In this document: in pieces, positions 12,040-24,048 of the stretch
Numbering within the stretch: the stretch's first letter is position 1
How the letters are laid out: the number at the start of each line of letters is the position of its first letter
Source: Isoetes taiwanensis
Lineage: Eukaryota; Streptophyta; Lycopodiopsida; Isoetales; Isoetaceae
Direction of reading: 5' to 3'
Length of the DNA: 64,000 nucleotides
Assembly (NCBI GenBank): GCA_021234155.1
Contig: JAJEKV010000005.1
Coordinates: 6,055,216 to 6,119,215, forward strand
The notes under the pieces: model-generated
Seen by the model: the letters and a program-made list of their open reading frames with translations, nothing else
Databases searched by the model: none
Told to the model about the DNA's origin: nothing
Made by a program: the position numbers and the translations under genes

Positions 12040-12540
12040 AAACCCACCGAGTGAAGCAACCTGCCTATGCAAAAGAGCGCACATCCAAAAACTCCTCAAA
12101 GATCAAGCGCCTCTTACGAGGGGAAAGTGAAGAACAATGATAAGACTTAACTCTACTATCTTGAGCATATTGGAGAACACTGTAATCTGACATATCCAGA
12201 TCTTTGAAATGAAGCCCAGAGCAACCAAATAGCCCAGAGCAACCAACCTGCTGCTAAATGAAAAGCCTGGCTTTGTAACTTCATCTAGGTACTTGGGTAA
12301 TTTGCCAAAAGCACTTGTTGACTTGTTAGTGATACCTGGAAAAGGGAGAACAACCAATCCCATACATGCCTAAGGTGGCCGCACATGAAAAAAGCAATGC
12401 TCAATGGTCTCAGATTTCTGCTTATATATTGAACACAGATCTTATATTCTAGGGTCAAACTTGTGGACAAGAACATTAAACCGAAGACGTCTATGAAGAA
12501 TCTGATATTAAAGTACAACTACTTCAGGATGAAGTGGCTT
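12040..12540 (-). mobile_element. LINE fragment: zinc-binding (zf-RVT-like) C-terminal region
   Basis: On the minus strand overlapping frames give a block resembling the reverse-transcriptase zinc-binding domain of plant LINEs. It has a hydrophobic start, a Cys residue near LEYKICVQY, then a frame change into SETIEHCFFH, the usual E-x-x-x-H-x-F-x-x-C region. At least two frameshifts separate the parts. It is a small dead piece with no catalytic core. Confidence 0.5.
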
Positions 12541-12598
12541 ATCACATGCCCAAGTCCACCTCTACTGCCACTGAGGATGAGGGAGTGAAGGGGCCATT

Positions 12599-12985
12599 TA
12601 TTAGAATAAGAATAAGAATAAGAATAAGAATAGTTTTTTATCGTCCACTGAGACCAATCGGCCTATGGGACCCAGAAGGAGCGCAGCAAACTTATTACTG
12701 TCCGGTTTAAAAAACCCTCGCCCCGAAGGGTTTTCGAGGGAAAAACCGTGGCAGTAATAAGAATGCTGTCAAACTGTACAAGTATACATCATCATGAAAT
12801 AAATGTGTATGTACATGTCAAGCGCGTGCCCGAGGACATAGCTGATCTCGCATGTCCATGACCTCCTGAAGGTATGATCCTAGCACCCGTACGGAGGCCG
12901 TGCTCAATGTCACATGTAGCGGCTGGCCAGGCCTGACCAACTCAGCATAGCGCGTCCGGATTTGATCATATGCTGGGCAACTTTG
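12599..12985 (-). mobile_element. LINE-A 3' end, 5'-truncated
   Basis: Reading the minus strand, the copy begins near a Cys-Pro-Ala-Tyr block (the last zinc-knuckle residues) at ~12,985 and continues with a frame containing PGQPLHVTLSTASV. It then has the family hairpin (reverse complement near 12,713-12,745, AACCCTCGCCCCGAAGGG) and ends in an AGAATA/AATAAG tail at 12,599-12,625. It is a typical short 5'-truncated insertion. Confidence 0.85.
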
Positions 12986-13261
12986 AAAGGAGGAAGAATA
13001 TCAGTATCCAGCAATAGCTTATACATATAGTTCACAAGTCTGCACTCTTTAACCTTCTAATGACATGTCCACACCAAAATATCGCTGCACTAGTTGCCAA
13101 TGGATTCAACCACGAATTATCCATAGATGTAAAGACATACATGTCTGCCAGGATTCCACGTTTAGAATTTTCAGTATATGGTTTATGATTCAAAACTCTA
13201 TAACAATCAGGAGGGAAAGATTTTCTAGAATTTAACTGTGCTAGTGTATCCGGCATGGCAT

Positions 13262-13905
13262 ATGCATCCTTTTGCAGATGAAACCTTTGATTTTGAGTTT
13301 TTTAATGTGTTAGATCATGTCCTGTTTCTGGCCCTCTCTGTGTCAGAAATGGAAAGAAGTCTTAAGCCTGGAGGTGTGCATGCCTTCATGTTGCCATAAA
13401 TGCAAGAACAGGCAAGTACTCTATAAATGATCTAGTCAGTCTTGATGATATTCGTTTGGTCTCAACACCAAAATTGTGATGAAAAAGAAACTTTTTTTAA
13501 AAGACGCACTTTCATTAGCAAAGCTTTTGGAAAAGATGAGTAACACTACAACAATTGCTCTGTGACAGAAGAGAAATCAATACTGATTGAGAAGGTAGTG
13601 CCTCTTATAATTGAGAAACCAAAGAAACCTAGGTTAACTATATTCCTAATTTAATTGACATAAAGGAGAAACACGACCACTACATAGATGTAGGGACAAG
13701 AAATTATAGATCACGCATAGCAGGATGGTTCAAAAAGCAATACCCAATACAGAATCAGAAGTTCGATACCTATGCAATTGAAGCAGATAGATCTTATGAA
13801 GATGGTTACAAAGGCAAAAAGAATGTAACGATGTTGCCTTATGCATAGAACATCCAAGAAAACTAAGAAGCTTGCTAGAGAAGGAGGCATGGGTAGAATC
13901 AATAG
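13262..13905 (+). pseudogene. Pseudogene of a plant SAM-dependent methyltransferase-like protein
   Basis: Plus-strand pieces keep the order of a plant methyltransferase-like family. FADETFDFEFF then LDHVLF near 13,276 resembles the acidic motif, and SEMERSLKPGGV near 13,350 matches the motif before the next core strand. Near 13,725 WFKKQYPIQNQKF is followed by YAIEADRSYEDGYKGKK and MLPYA. Stops and frameshifts separate these blocks, and no introns are evident, which would fit a retroposed copy. Upstream exons or the N-terminus are not visible. Family assignment rests on remembered motifs. Confidence 0.6.
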
Positions 13906-14029
13906 CATTTTCTAGTAGAATGATGTTATTTTCTATCCTTTGAGTACTTTATCGTTTTATTTCCGTTTCCATTTTTTCGTTTTCGTTTTTCATTTTCAAA
14001 ATATGACTCGAAGTTCTCTTTCATTTTCT

Positions 14030-14372
14030 GCCCAGCGTTTGCCCATATCCGAGAGCAGTATGTTCGATTACTAGTGCCTGGCCAACCGTTGCATGAGTTA
14101 TTGAATACGGTGTCAGTGGGTTTGTTGGGGTCATACCTCCAGGAGGTTATGGATGCACGGACCCAGTCGTGTTCTCTGGGACAGTATTCAACCGTCTTAC
14201 ACAATTGTACAACATGCCAGCATACTTATTACTGCTAAGGTTTTTCCCTCGAAAACCCTTCGGGGCGGGGGTTTTTTAATCCTGACAGTAATACGCTTGC
14301 TGCTCTCTTTTGGTTTGGGTCCCATAGGGCAATCGGTCTCCGTGGACGATAAAAAATCTGTTTATTCTATTA
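14030..14372 (+). mobile_element. LINE-A 3' end, 5'-truncated
   Basis: It begins abruptly inside the codons for CPAFAHIREQY, the end of the zinc knuckle, and continues with PGQPLHELLNTVS and QEVMDART. The 3' hairpin follows (CTCGAAAACCCTTCGGGG then GGGGTTTTTTAATCC, 14,246-14,281), then GGTCTCCGTGGACGATAAAA and a short ATTCT-like tail. The abrupt 5' end is typical of incomplete target-primed reverse transcription. Confidence 0.88.
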
Positions 14373-14479
14373 TATTTTCGTTTTCCATAACTATGTTGTT
14401 CAGAGCAATGGGTACAATATTTGCAATAGCTTTATGATCTTCTTGGGGTTCATACAGCAATGCCCCCACATATGGGCCC

Positions 14480-16415
14480 GGCACTAGTCATTATATAGGT
14501 ATGGATTATCCCAAGCTTACAGCGTATTGCCAATGGGAAGATGGAAGACTTGGATGGCATGCAGGCATAGCTGCTCAAACGGGAGGGGTCATCAATAATG
14601 TCCATTCTAATGATATTGTTCAACATGGCATTATAGAACCCACAATGGACCACTACCGAAGTTGTTTCCATCTACAAGGCAGGCGACCATCACTGCCCAG
14701 CTAATTATCGAACAATCATGGCCAGTTCGCTCTTTGCAAAATTGTTGCCCGACATTCTCGAGCAAAAGTTGACGATGTGGGCGAAGAAAGCAAAGGTGCG
14801 AGCCTTCATAAAGGTAGGATTCAGGCCCCGACACTCATATTCAGGTGTAATTGTATTTTCACACTACAGACCTTGTGTGGAAGATAGCAGGAAATGCCAG
14901 GAAGACCTGTACTAACTGTTTTATTAATTTTGCAATGGCTTTTGATACTATGCCTCAAAACACGTTGTGGGAAAGGTTGAGACAGTTGGAGGCCTCTATG
15001 GATTTGTAAAATGCGATATACAGGTTGTATGAGGCATGATCAGACCGACTGACATCATCGGGACAACCTGTTATCAATAGTATTGAGGTCCGCTAGGGAT
15101 TGGGTTGGAAGTTGGCTTGTTGAACACGAGTTGCCAGAGCTCAGTTCATGCACCAAATTATTAGGTAGCTCATATATGTCAATAATGTAGCCTACACCCT
15201 CGATGACATGCAGTGCCATTTTGATGCTTTGCATCACTGGCATGGGGGTTAATTTGATTAAGGCTAAAATGATGCTTCTCTCATCCTCGCATCAACCAAG
15301 GCCTCGTCCTTCACTTACCAGTTCCAAAATGTGGAGGTGGCATCCACGTACAAGTATTTGGGAGTGGAATTTCCTTCTACGACATACTAGGACACTTTCA
15401 TCTAGTTGCGTATGAGAACAGGCTGGAAGACATTGTATGCAATGCAGAACAGTAGTTACAATGCAGAGTTGCACGACTAGGTCTATCGGTCGCGCTTATT
15501 CAGGGTCTCTGTGGACCCTGTCCTCCCTAATCCCTTGCCACATGGAATGACTTGGAGCATGTATAGAATGTCTTCCTAGCTCAGGCACTTGCGGTCAAAT
15601 CCATAGTCCCATATCATATTCTTCTACAGGAGACAAGTTTCTTGCCTTTTCAGAGGGCCGCACTCAACCGCCACACTATCTACTTCCATGATGTACTTTG
15701 TATAGGCAATACTCATTTCTCCAACCTTGCTAATGGATCTGCAGTAGCACCTTAAAGCATGTTGGAAGGGAAAACAAGCTCAGTGGTTCTCCTGATGGAA
15801 TTGCAGGAACAGATTCATACAGATCCAATCTGAAGAAAATCACCATCACTTGAGGTAGTACCTTGATATTTGCCTCCTCAGTGAGCTTTGGATGCGGGTG
15901 CCCTGGAACAAGTCAAGACGGCACACTACCAGCAGTAGATCAATCATGTGTTCATATGAGGTCCACAACACTACCTGCATATGAAGGAACACAGACTGGT
16001 AGCTTTAATTTGCACAGGTGCACATCGCCTCTGCATTGGAGCAGGCAGATGGATTCGAGTACATCACATTCTCTGTTAATATTGCCAACTGAGAGTGATT
16101 GAGGATGAATGCCACGCTCTTTCGAACTATTCGATATCCGTACATTTTCGCTCCATTTGCTGTAAGTGGTTACTGGGATTATATCTTCAAGAAATCATGG
16201 ATATGCGCACTCAGCTATATTCTCAGCTATGGCATTGAAATGTATCCTAACATATCATTGTCCAGATTATCATCAGGTTTATTGCTGCAAGGTTTTTCCC
16301 TCGAGGACCCCTCGAGGCACGAGTTTTTTAATCCTGACAGCAATACGTTTGATGTTCTCTTTGATTAGATCCTATAGGCCTATTGGTCTTCGTAGACGAT
16401 AAAATTCCATTCATT
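14480..16415 (+). mobile_element. LINE-A copy covering reverse transcriptase to 3' end, heavily decayed
   Basis: Frames in order show NGKMEDLDGMQA near 14,533 and VVSIYKAGDHHCPANYRTIM with SLFAKLLPDILEQKL at 14,662-14,770. A motif A remnant follows at 14,917-14,985 (CFINFAMAFDTMPQ), then TYKYLGVEF near 15,350 and GWKTLYAMQNSS near 15,424. The zinc knuckle is VIEDECHAL near 16,100. The 3' hairpin begins at 16,289 and the copy ends at ~16,415 with GGTCTTCGTAGACGATAAAA. Many stops and frameshifts are present. It lies directly behind another LINE-A 3' end. Confidence 0.85.
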
Positions 16416-16696
16416 TCACTTAAATTCTACACATTTAAAAGTTTGATGTATTGATGTAGGATAGTCTTGAATGCTTTTCTAAATCTTCATTGTTTTGTTG
16501 CTAGTTAGGAAAAGATTGTAAGGCTATTTAGATTTTCAGTTCACTAATGTCGTTTGGCACAGAGCGCCACATTACAATTCCTCGTTGGAGATCCATGGAT
16601 TATGGAGGGTTGTCTTTCTGGCCTTTTGACTTGCTTGACCGTCCATCTCAAAGCCAAATCATCCAAACAATGCAATCTTAATTGGAAAGAGATTAA

Positions 16697-17103
16697 ATCC
16701 AGCCACATGTTCCCCTTCAGCTACCTTGTTACGACTTCACCTCGGTCAATGACCCTGCCGCGGTATCAATAAGAGAATCACCGATTACTATAAGTGGGTC
16801 ATGCAAAGCGGCGGCGTGGAATGCCAAAGTAATGGGTGATTCCCAGATGCTTTTCGTGAAACCAATTCCGATGGTGCGAGGGGTGGTGTGTACAGGGCTC
16901 AAGTATGTATTCATCACAGCATGCTAATCCACAATTATCAGCAATAATATAGAGAATAATGCAGACTCTTTCCGGTAATCTTTTCGAGTTTGCTCTGCCT
17001 TGTAGCCTTGCTTTCTATTGTAATGGTCATTGTAGCACGTGTGTAGCCCAAGCCCATAAGGGCCATGCGGACTTCACGCCACCCCCAGCTTCCTCCAGTA
17101 TAT
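16697..17103 (-). pseudogene. rrn18: Nuclear insert of mitochondrial small-subunit rRNA (rrn18) 3' end
   Basis: On the minus strand the sequence follows the last ~400 nt of a bacterial-type 16S/mitochondrial 18S rRNA. It has GGCTACACACGTGCTACAATG near 17,030-17,050, then a decayed GCTAGTAATCGCGGATCAGCATGC region, then TTGTACACACCACCC near 16,885 and GAAGTCGTAACAAGGTAGC near 16,720, ending in GGCTGGAT. The run of G before GGGGAACATGTGGCTGGAT fits the mitochondrial rather than the plastid 3' end as I remember them. Many differences are C-to-T or G-to-A changes at former CG sites, as expected for methylated nuclear DNA. It is not a working rRNA gene. Confidence 0.88.
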
Positions 17104-17734
17104 CACAAGCAATTATCAATGTGTATTAATGATTTTAGTATAAGCTCCATAATGGCCACTAAGAATACTTGTTGTGAACATGTTATATGAATGTCTTTGA
17201 TTGTTTAGCGTTTGTACTATTGTATAAATGTCTAATGGCAATAACAAGAATATGCACAACCTTCAATAATTTGAAATATGTTACAGACATACGGAATGAA
17301 TATCTCTTGTATATTTTTTGTAAAACATAAGGACATAAGATTAACCTTAAACACTTGGGTTGTAGGCATAAGTGTCGTTTCTTTCCAAAAAACAATTATA
17401 CATCACACAAAATACATAATAACCAGAGACATAATATGATGTACCATAAATATATGCCAAAACGTGCATGCCATAAAAGTCATTTAAAATATGGTGTGTG
17501 TCATACTTGTTTTCCTTTTTTCTTTTCAAACCGGCCTTTGATGTGGGAGTTTATCAGGAGAGGTGCACCAATAATAGACCCAGTAATGGACAAGGAAAGG
17601 TTGCAAATATAATATTTTTTTCTTAAATTAGTTAGCTAAAATGTTTTTTGTTTAAGGTATCATGCATTTGTTCGTGGAAAAAAATTGGACACATGTTGGC
17701 CATGAAATTGCCACATGACATAGGAGTATTCCAG
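17104..17734. other. No gene seen
   Basis: AT-rich sequence on both sides of short frames; nothing recognisable. Confidence 0.55.
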
Positions 17735-17820
17735 AATAGAATAGAATAGAATAGAATAGAATAGAATAGAATAGAATAGAATAGAATAGAATAGAATAGA
17801 ATAGAATAGAATAGAATAGG
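17735..17820 (-). repeat. (AGAAT)n microsatellite, probably a LINE-A tail
   Basis: About 17 uninterrupted AGAAT/GAATA units. The unit equals the reverse complement of the LINE-A tail unit, so this is probably a minus-strand copy truncated almost to its tail or expanded afterwards. No LINE body adjoins it. Confidence 0.75.
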
Positions 17821-20234
17821 AAATTTTGGCAAGGGGATGCACTTATACATAGAGGGGATATGGCATCTGCGTTCGAGGCAAGAAACCCCGTTATATGAGC
17901 ATTTTTTGAAAGGCAATTTAATTTCTTCTTGTATAAAATTTGTACTAATAAGGCTTAAAAATATCCATACTACGAAAAATAGTCTAGAAAACACCCCTCT
18001 TCTGAATTCTCATGGATTATATGCCAAGCAAAGGGAAATCCTATGGACTTGTGGATCAAAGATTAAATGGTTATAATTGAAGAAAATAACCAAAACCAAA
18101 ATAAAAACTTTCAATTTTTTTTGTTCCGATACAAAACGTGGCCACGATAACATCATCTCTTCAATATCTTCATAAAAGCTTACTACACTACAATAATATA
18201 GGAAAAAGACATGACCAGAAAGATCAGCTGGACAGAGAGTATGATTTGCTGCTGTGCAAATCATATTTTAATCAGGTGTGATATCCTACCAAATCCGCCG
18301 AGGAATTTGCTATTTTGGCCCAGAAAACTTAACCAAGTATGAGCATATCATATATCATCAGAAAGATCCCAGAGAGAGCTTTTCAAGGTAATAAAAAATA
18401 CACAAAATGGAGTTCAGATTCAAAAGTTATGATAAAAAATATATTACCATCAAATCTTCACCTTACAAAAAGGTATTCGGACTGAAAAGTATAAAAAGCA
18501 AGTATCTATCTTGATAGATCTATGCTAAATTATATGTCAATGGAAAGCTCTTTACCTAGGCTTTCTAAGAAGTCCAGGATCATCTGAATCTGACCTTTGT
18601 AGCTCAAGTCATGAGTGCAGAAACAATTGACATTCTCTAGTGCTTCTCTTCTTTATCTATTTTTAGTGGCTTAGATATTATATACAATGGTTTGGTAAAA
18701 AAGAACCTTTCATAAAAATCTTATTTTTTATTAAAAAAATTTTCCCAACCAAAAATTTGTAAAAAGCAAATTGGAAGCGTAATTTGAACCTATTTCCAGT
18801 TTTTCATCCACTTTATCCAATGTTTGAGATTGAGATAACAAGTTTAGGTATCGATCCATTATTGGTAAATTTGACCCCTTTTTTTTGTAATTGAAGGACG
18901 TCCATTTATTCACCCTCACATCATGAATCCAGTAGCTACATCACATTATCATATGGAAGCCAATCCACTAGCGACACCTTATGTTAGGAGCTGCTTTGCA
19001 TGCGATTATCTAGTACCCATTTTGCATGGTCCACAATTAGCGACCCTCCCCTAATGACACATTACATTAGTATTTGGTAACGCCTTACCGTATAAACAAG
19101 ATGCTTTTGCACTAGGTTTGCCTTTATGGAAAACTTTGACTCAAAATGCAAACGGATATTGCCCCTTGGAGCACCAAAAGTGGCAAAACAGAGCTGAAGG
19201 GTACAAATTACCAAGCAGCAAAAGCCATTAGTGCTTAAAGCCCAAAGAAATGAGCTAACTATGGAGGAAAGCAAATACAATTGAGGAGAGACAAAAAGGG
19301 AGATTGTCAGTTTGCCTCAGGTTTGAATCAAGAGGGAAGATGTGGAAGATGGAGATGCTAAAGAACGGCTCAATCTGTTCAATCTATGAAAACACTCAAA
19401 AGAACGACCCGGCTCCATGGTTGGAGAGACTGTGACAAATGCGAAACTTTATGCTTGAAGGTGGAAACACGAAATCCTCAGTTGGACGAGTTTCTTAGCT
19501 CCAAGCCACATCTCCGTTGTCTAACTGGCATGCTTCATGGCATATGCCAGCCCTCCATTCCTAGGGTAATGCCCTTGGATCAACAACCCAAAAAATATAA
19601 ACAATTTTGCCTAGTCTCTAAGAGACCTAGGCTTATTAATCCCATGGTCAAGCCATGGGAAGCCCTTCAACCAAGGTTGGTAAGCAAAAACTACGAAACA
19701 AAAGCCTAAATAGACCAAATATAATAAAATTCCAAAAACACAAGGTAAAATTGGATGCATAGATTAGATGGACTATAAATGATTGCAAATATTCGAGAAA
19801 GTGTTGAGCGAACAACAATATGGTACAAAAAAGAGATAGACTCCAATAAAATCTCCACAATTATTTTTTTGTGATTTAAAGATATTCTGGCCAAGGTTGG
19901 GGTTATGATTCTTGCAAAGTCTTGTATTGCAAATCGTATATGCATTTGACAAAAAAATAGTATGTACAAGTCACATATTGTTGTGTTTCAGTAGACGTAC
20001 AAGTTTAAAAGTTGAGAAAACTTATCTGAATTTTCCAATGATGAATTCTCCTTTGCTCAAATGAAGGAAAAATGAAGTCAGTCTTTTTCACCACCTGAAA
20101 TGACCAGAAATGAGGTCCTGGAGTTTGGGTCACCCGGAGATGAGCTCCTGCTCTACAAGAATCTAGTAGAGAATAATGTTGCACGGTTGATGGAAGTAAT
20201 GTCTGCATATGGCAGCTAGGCTACATCAACGTGA
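17821..20234. other. Gene-poor stretch
   Basis: I found no convincing gene. A 107-codon plus-strand frame at 19,386-19,709 has no recognisable motif. The sequence around 18,290-18,620 has the look of old repeat DNA, but I could not match it to another part of the window. Confidence 0.5.
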
Positions 20235-21665
20235 CCTGAACTTGTAATTTAGCATACAGATCCATGATTGCGTTGCCACAGATCCATTTAATTGGAATCC
20301 AATCTCAATGATCTTCTGCATCTCTAGAGCAAGAAGGCACCGCACTCGACATACATATCAATTATGTATTTAAACACATTAAACACATTATGTGCGATCA
20401 ATTTCTCTGTGTACATTAAAAGCTTCCAGTTATCCCTCTATTTTTACCGGCACTATGTGCCCCATGTTACTTCCTGCCTAGCACACTTCTAATTTCATAA
20501 AACTAAAAGGCTGTAAGGCCAAGCACCCATGCTGGGAAACCAATGTAACTACGTCAATATGACAAATCCTTCCAATATTAGAGTTCCCTGCACTTCCCTA
20601 TGTGGTGCCACTTCCCATGTGTTCATTAGCTTGGGATAACTACGTTTAGGTGTAATTACGTCTCATCCTGCCAATATTAGAGTTCTCTGCGCTTTCCTAT
20701 TTGTTGCCTACGAGCAATGAACACATGGGAACAAGAAAGGCCCTTTTATTGTATTATCCATAATACACGTCAGCTTCCATAGCCAAACTATCGTCTTCAA
20801 TCTCAGCACTTGCACAGATGTTTGACATGAGCACATAGCCTGCAGTAATATGACAATTCAAGTCTTGAATTTTGTCAAAACATGATCTCCCTGCCATGTA
20901 CCATGCAGTCACTAGACAATGTTATCCAGACGCAAATCTTGGGTTGCAAAGTAGATTGAAGAAGAGTCTTTGCTTCTTTTAAGTATCCAGCATGAATAAG
21001 AAGATCTACCATGCAATGAACATGAAGCAAGTTTGGCTTCACATCATAATTTTATTTCATATACAGTTTAAATATGTACGACTTCATCAACAAGGCCTGC
21101 ACGACTGCAAGCACTAAGTACACTGCCAAAAGTTGTTGAAGATATCATATGCCCCCTCAAAGTTCCCACACTTGGCATACATATCAACAAGAGTGTTGCC
21201 ACAACAATGTTTGAGCCAACCCCGCTTTCAATGACCCGTACTGCCCTGTACTACATCTCCAATGGTTTCAAATGCTTTCAACGTGCTTGAAAATATGATA
21301 ACATTTGGTCTTTTGAGTTCATCTTGCATATTTTCGTAACATTCTAGAGCGATAAGGCCTTTACCATCTTGAACATATCCAGCAATCAGTGATCCCCAAG
21401 ACACTATATCTCGATTTGGCAACTGATCAAAGGCCTTGCGTCCTGTCTCAAGTTCACCACACTAGGCATACATATCGACTAGAGTATTACCTAGAAGATC
21501 ATTATGTAGTAATCCATGTCTAATGATCTCCACATATATGTACTTTCGTGCTCTATATGCCCAAGGTTACCACAAACTTTTAGGATGTTCAGATAAATAA
21601 CTTTGTCTGGTCTTACATCTTGAACCTATATATGGTTTTCCAGATGCATGGATCTCCTTCCCTGC
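20235..21665 (-). pseudogene. PPR (PLS-class) pseudogene
   Basis: Minus-strand pieces keep the repeat order of a PLS-type pentatricopeptide protein: VRPDKVIYLNILKVCGN near 21,620, HNDLLGNTLVDMYA near 21,500, the clean 64-codon frame PNRDIVSWGSLIAGYVQDG (21,228-21,422), then NTLVDMYAKCGNFEGAYDIF near 21,190. A later AGYVLMSNICASA near 20,830 matches the E motif, and a further DMYVECGA piece is near 20,340. Stops and frameshifts occur between nearly all pieces. It lies downstream of an intact PPR gene on the same strand, so the pair probably arose by duplication. Confidence 0.8.
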
Positions 21666-22014
21666 ATTCTGTTTTCAAAATTCCCACATGCTTGAAACGC
21701 TCAAGTATATCACTCTGTTTACCTTTATCCTTCACGTTTCATAAGCTGTAGGTGAGTAGTGAGTAATTTCATAAGTGTCCTCAAAGTCTATCAAACTTTA
21801 TACACACTGATTTGTCTTTCTAACTTCCCAGACCGAAAGAAAAGCATGTGGAATATAGATGTGCTTCACTCACCTATTAGATTATATACTGCACATTCCA
21901 CATGAGATCACAGATGTTTACGATTGTCAGTTGCTTTGTATCATATGTAGCGTAATCCGGTGATTTAAACAGTCTCACCATCACTGCTGCCCCTGCATCT
22001 CTTCAACAAACATG

Positions 22015-24048
22015 TTAACCTCCAACTTGCAACAGCATGTCCAGATCCATATGGCCATGCATTTTGCAGACGGTAGCCAAAGTAGCAAGTTCTATAGCGC
22101 TGTTTGAAAATGGCATGCTACTGACCAGCTGTTCTGCTTCATCCAAATAACCTGCCCGTCCTAGCTGGTCAACAATGCATCCATAATGATCTAATACAGG
22201 CACAATCTCATTATCTCCTACCATGAAGATGAAATTATGATAACCATCATCAAGAAGGCCCGAATGACTGCAAGCAGTCAAAACTGCAAGAAAACTGACA
22301 TCATCTGGCCTGATACCTTGTTGATGCATCTGCTGGAAAAGTTCCAGGGCATCATCCACATGACCATGTTGAGCATAGGCTCCAATAAGAGCACTCCAAG
22401 ACACCAAGTCTGGTTGTTTCATTTTGTTAAAGACCATGCGACATTCTCTCAAACTTCCACATTTGCTGTACATTTTCACAAGGGCACTGCCAATGATGTC
22501 ATCAACACCAAACTCTTTGGTACCTATGTACGAATAAATTAGGTTGCCTTTAGATTGTGCTGCAAGGTCTCCACACAGATCAAGCATGGTGGCAATGGTG
22601 ACTTCATCTGGATTCATGCCCTGCATTTGCATTTGCTCAAAGAGGTCAAGTGCATATTTGCCCTGCCCATACTTTGTATAAGCTAAAACTATAGCATTCC
22701 ATGAAACCATATCCTTCTTACATATTTTATCAAATGCTGCTTTTGCATACTCTAGATCTCCACAATTGTTGTACATATTAACAAGAGCAGTTCCAACAAT
22801 TGTGTGTGTCTCAAGGCCACATATAAATAAGTACGCATGGATCAGCTTTCCAACTGCTAAAGACGATGAAGACGTGCATGCAGAAAGGACGCTGACAAAT
22901 GTGAACTCATCTGGTCTGCATCTGTTCGAGTGCATATTCCAAAACAGCCAAAGTGCTTCCTCTTTCTCATAATTTTGTTGGGAATGTGCCCAAATTAATG
23001 CATTCCACATGATCAAATCCCAAGCATGGATCTTATCAGCAACACCATGACAGCTTCTCAGATCGCCACATTTACCATACATATTGACAAGGGCAGTAGC
23101 CACAATGATATCCGATTCAAGCCTGTCGACAAGAACACATGAGTGTATAAGTGAACCCATTGCCAAAGCATTCAACTGGGCACAGGCATCAAGAACACTT
23201 ATAAACGTAACATGAGTTGGATTTGTGCCCTGTAGCTGCATTTCGTGGAAAAACTCTAGCGCTTTTCTCCCTTGTCCATGTTCAGCAAACATACTGATCA
23301 TAGTATTCCAAGAAATCGCATTCCATCTATGAATATTGAAAAATAAAATGCAGGCACTAATCAAGGCTCCATTCTTGCCATACATGTTCACAAGTGCGCT
23401 AGTTATGAAAACGTCAGTCACCAAACAAGTTCGAGTAATACGGGCATGAATAAGCTTTCCCCTGGGTAATGATTCTGAACTAGAGCATGCTTTAATGATA
23501 GCAAGAAAGATGACCTTATCTGGCATATCACCTTCTATTAGCATGTCCTCAAGTAAATGCAAGGCTCTCTTGGCATCAAAATTTTGAGCATAGACTGTGA
23601 TTATAGCACTCCATGAGAACAAGTTTTTCCGGCTTATCTTGTCAAATACCTCACAAGCCTCTTGCAAAGCATGACATTTGCCATACATTGCAATAAGATG
23701 GTTAGCAAGGAACGTGTCTTGGCCACACTTACTCTCCACAATATGTGAATGTACTCTCATTCCCTCTGACAGAGCCATTAACTTGCCACATTCCTGCAGG
23801 AGGAATGCATAAGTAGCACAATCAGTTGGCCCATTTTTATTATACAACTGATGCACTGCCTCTTTCAGCCGACCACGTTCACAGAGAGCTACTATATCAA
23901 CATCTATATTAATTTTCTTTTTAAATGAAGGCTTAATAGATCTGGAATTGGGCTTTACATGAATAAAAGCAGCATCATCCTTGATGTCATTCCTTAGATT
24001 CCGCTTTCTATGCTCTACCCAGGTTACACCCCTCACGACTAGATTCAT
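22015..24048 (-). CDS. PLS-class pentatricopeptide repeat (PPR) protein, 677 aa, intact
   Basis: Single intronless frame of 677 codons. After a basic N-terminal region (about residues 1-75) come repeated P-L-S triplets from about 78 to 600, with typical blocks such as ALVNMYGKCGDL, VSWNAIVLAYTKYGQGKYAL and GMNPDEVTIATML. The C-terminus holds an E-like motif (GRAGYLDEAEQLVSSMPF) but stops soon after; there is no full E/E+ or DYW deaminase region, and sequence past the stop does not restore it. PLS proteins bind single-stranded RNA in mitochondria or plastids, usually for C-to-U editing. Without DYW this one would need a partner for editing or act in another RNA step. Organelle targeting is inferred from the family, not demonstrated here. 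Confidence 0.93.
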   Translation of the reverse strand: MNLVVRGVTWVEHRKRNLRNDIKDDAAFIHVKPNSRSIKPSFKKKINIDVDIVALCERGRLKEAVHQLYNKNGPTDCATYAFLLQECGKLMALSEGMRVHSHIVESKCGQDTFLANHLIAMYGKCHALQEACEVFDKISRKNLFSWSAIITVYAQNFDAKRALHLLEDMLIEGDMPDKVIFLAIIKACSSSESLPRGKLIHARITRTCLVTDVFITSALVNMYGKNGALISACILFFNIHRWNAISWNTMISMFAEHGQGRKALEFFHEMQLQGTNPTHVTFISVLDACAQLNALAMGSLIHSCVLVDRLESDIIVATALVNMYGKCGDLRSCHGVADKIHAWDLIMWNALIWAHSQQNYEKEEALWLFWNMHSNRCRPDEFTFVSVLSACTSSSSLAVGKLIHAYLFICGLETHTIVGTALVNMYNNCGDLEYAKAAFDKICKKDMVSWNAIVLAYTKYGQGKYALDLFEQMQMQGMNPDEVTIATMLDLCGDLAAQSKGNLIYSYIGTKEFGVDDIIGSALVKMYSKCGSLRECRMVFNKMKQPDLVSWSALIGAYAQHGHVDDALELFQQMHQQGIRPDDVSFLAVLTACSHSGLLDDGYHNFIFMVGDNEIVPVLDHYGCIVDQLGRAGYLDEAEQLVSSMPFSNSAIELATLATVCKMHGHMDLDMLLQVGG

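Noticed and set aside
16697-17103. Working rRNA gene or plastid-derived insert
   Set aside because: Only the 3' quarter is present, with many changes in conserved positions; the 3' terminal bases resemble mitochondrial rrn18 more than plastid 16S.
17632-17994. 120-codon minus-strand frame rich in Ile-Leu-Phe-Tyr-Ser repeats
   Set aside because: Translation of the AGAAT tract; no start context or motif.
22237-22972. Plus-strand frames inside the PPR gene
   Set aside because: Antisense to a clear 677-codon PPR frame.
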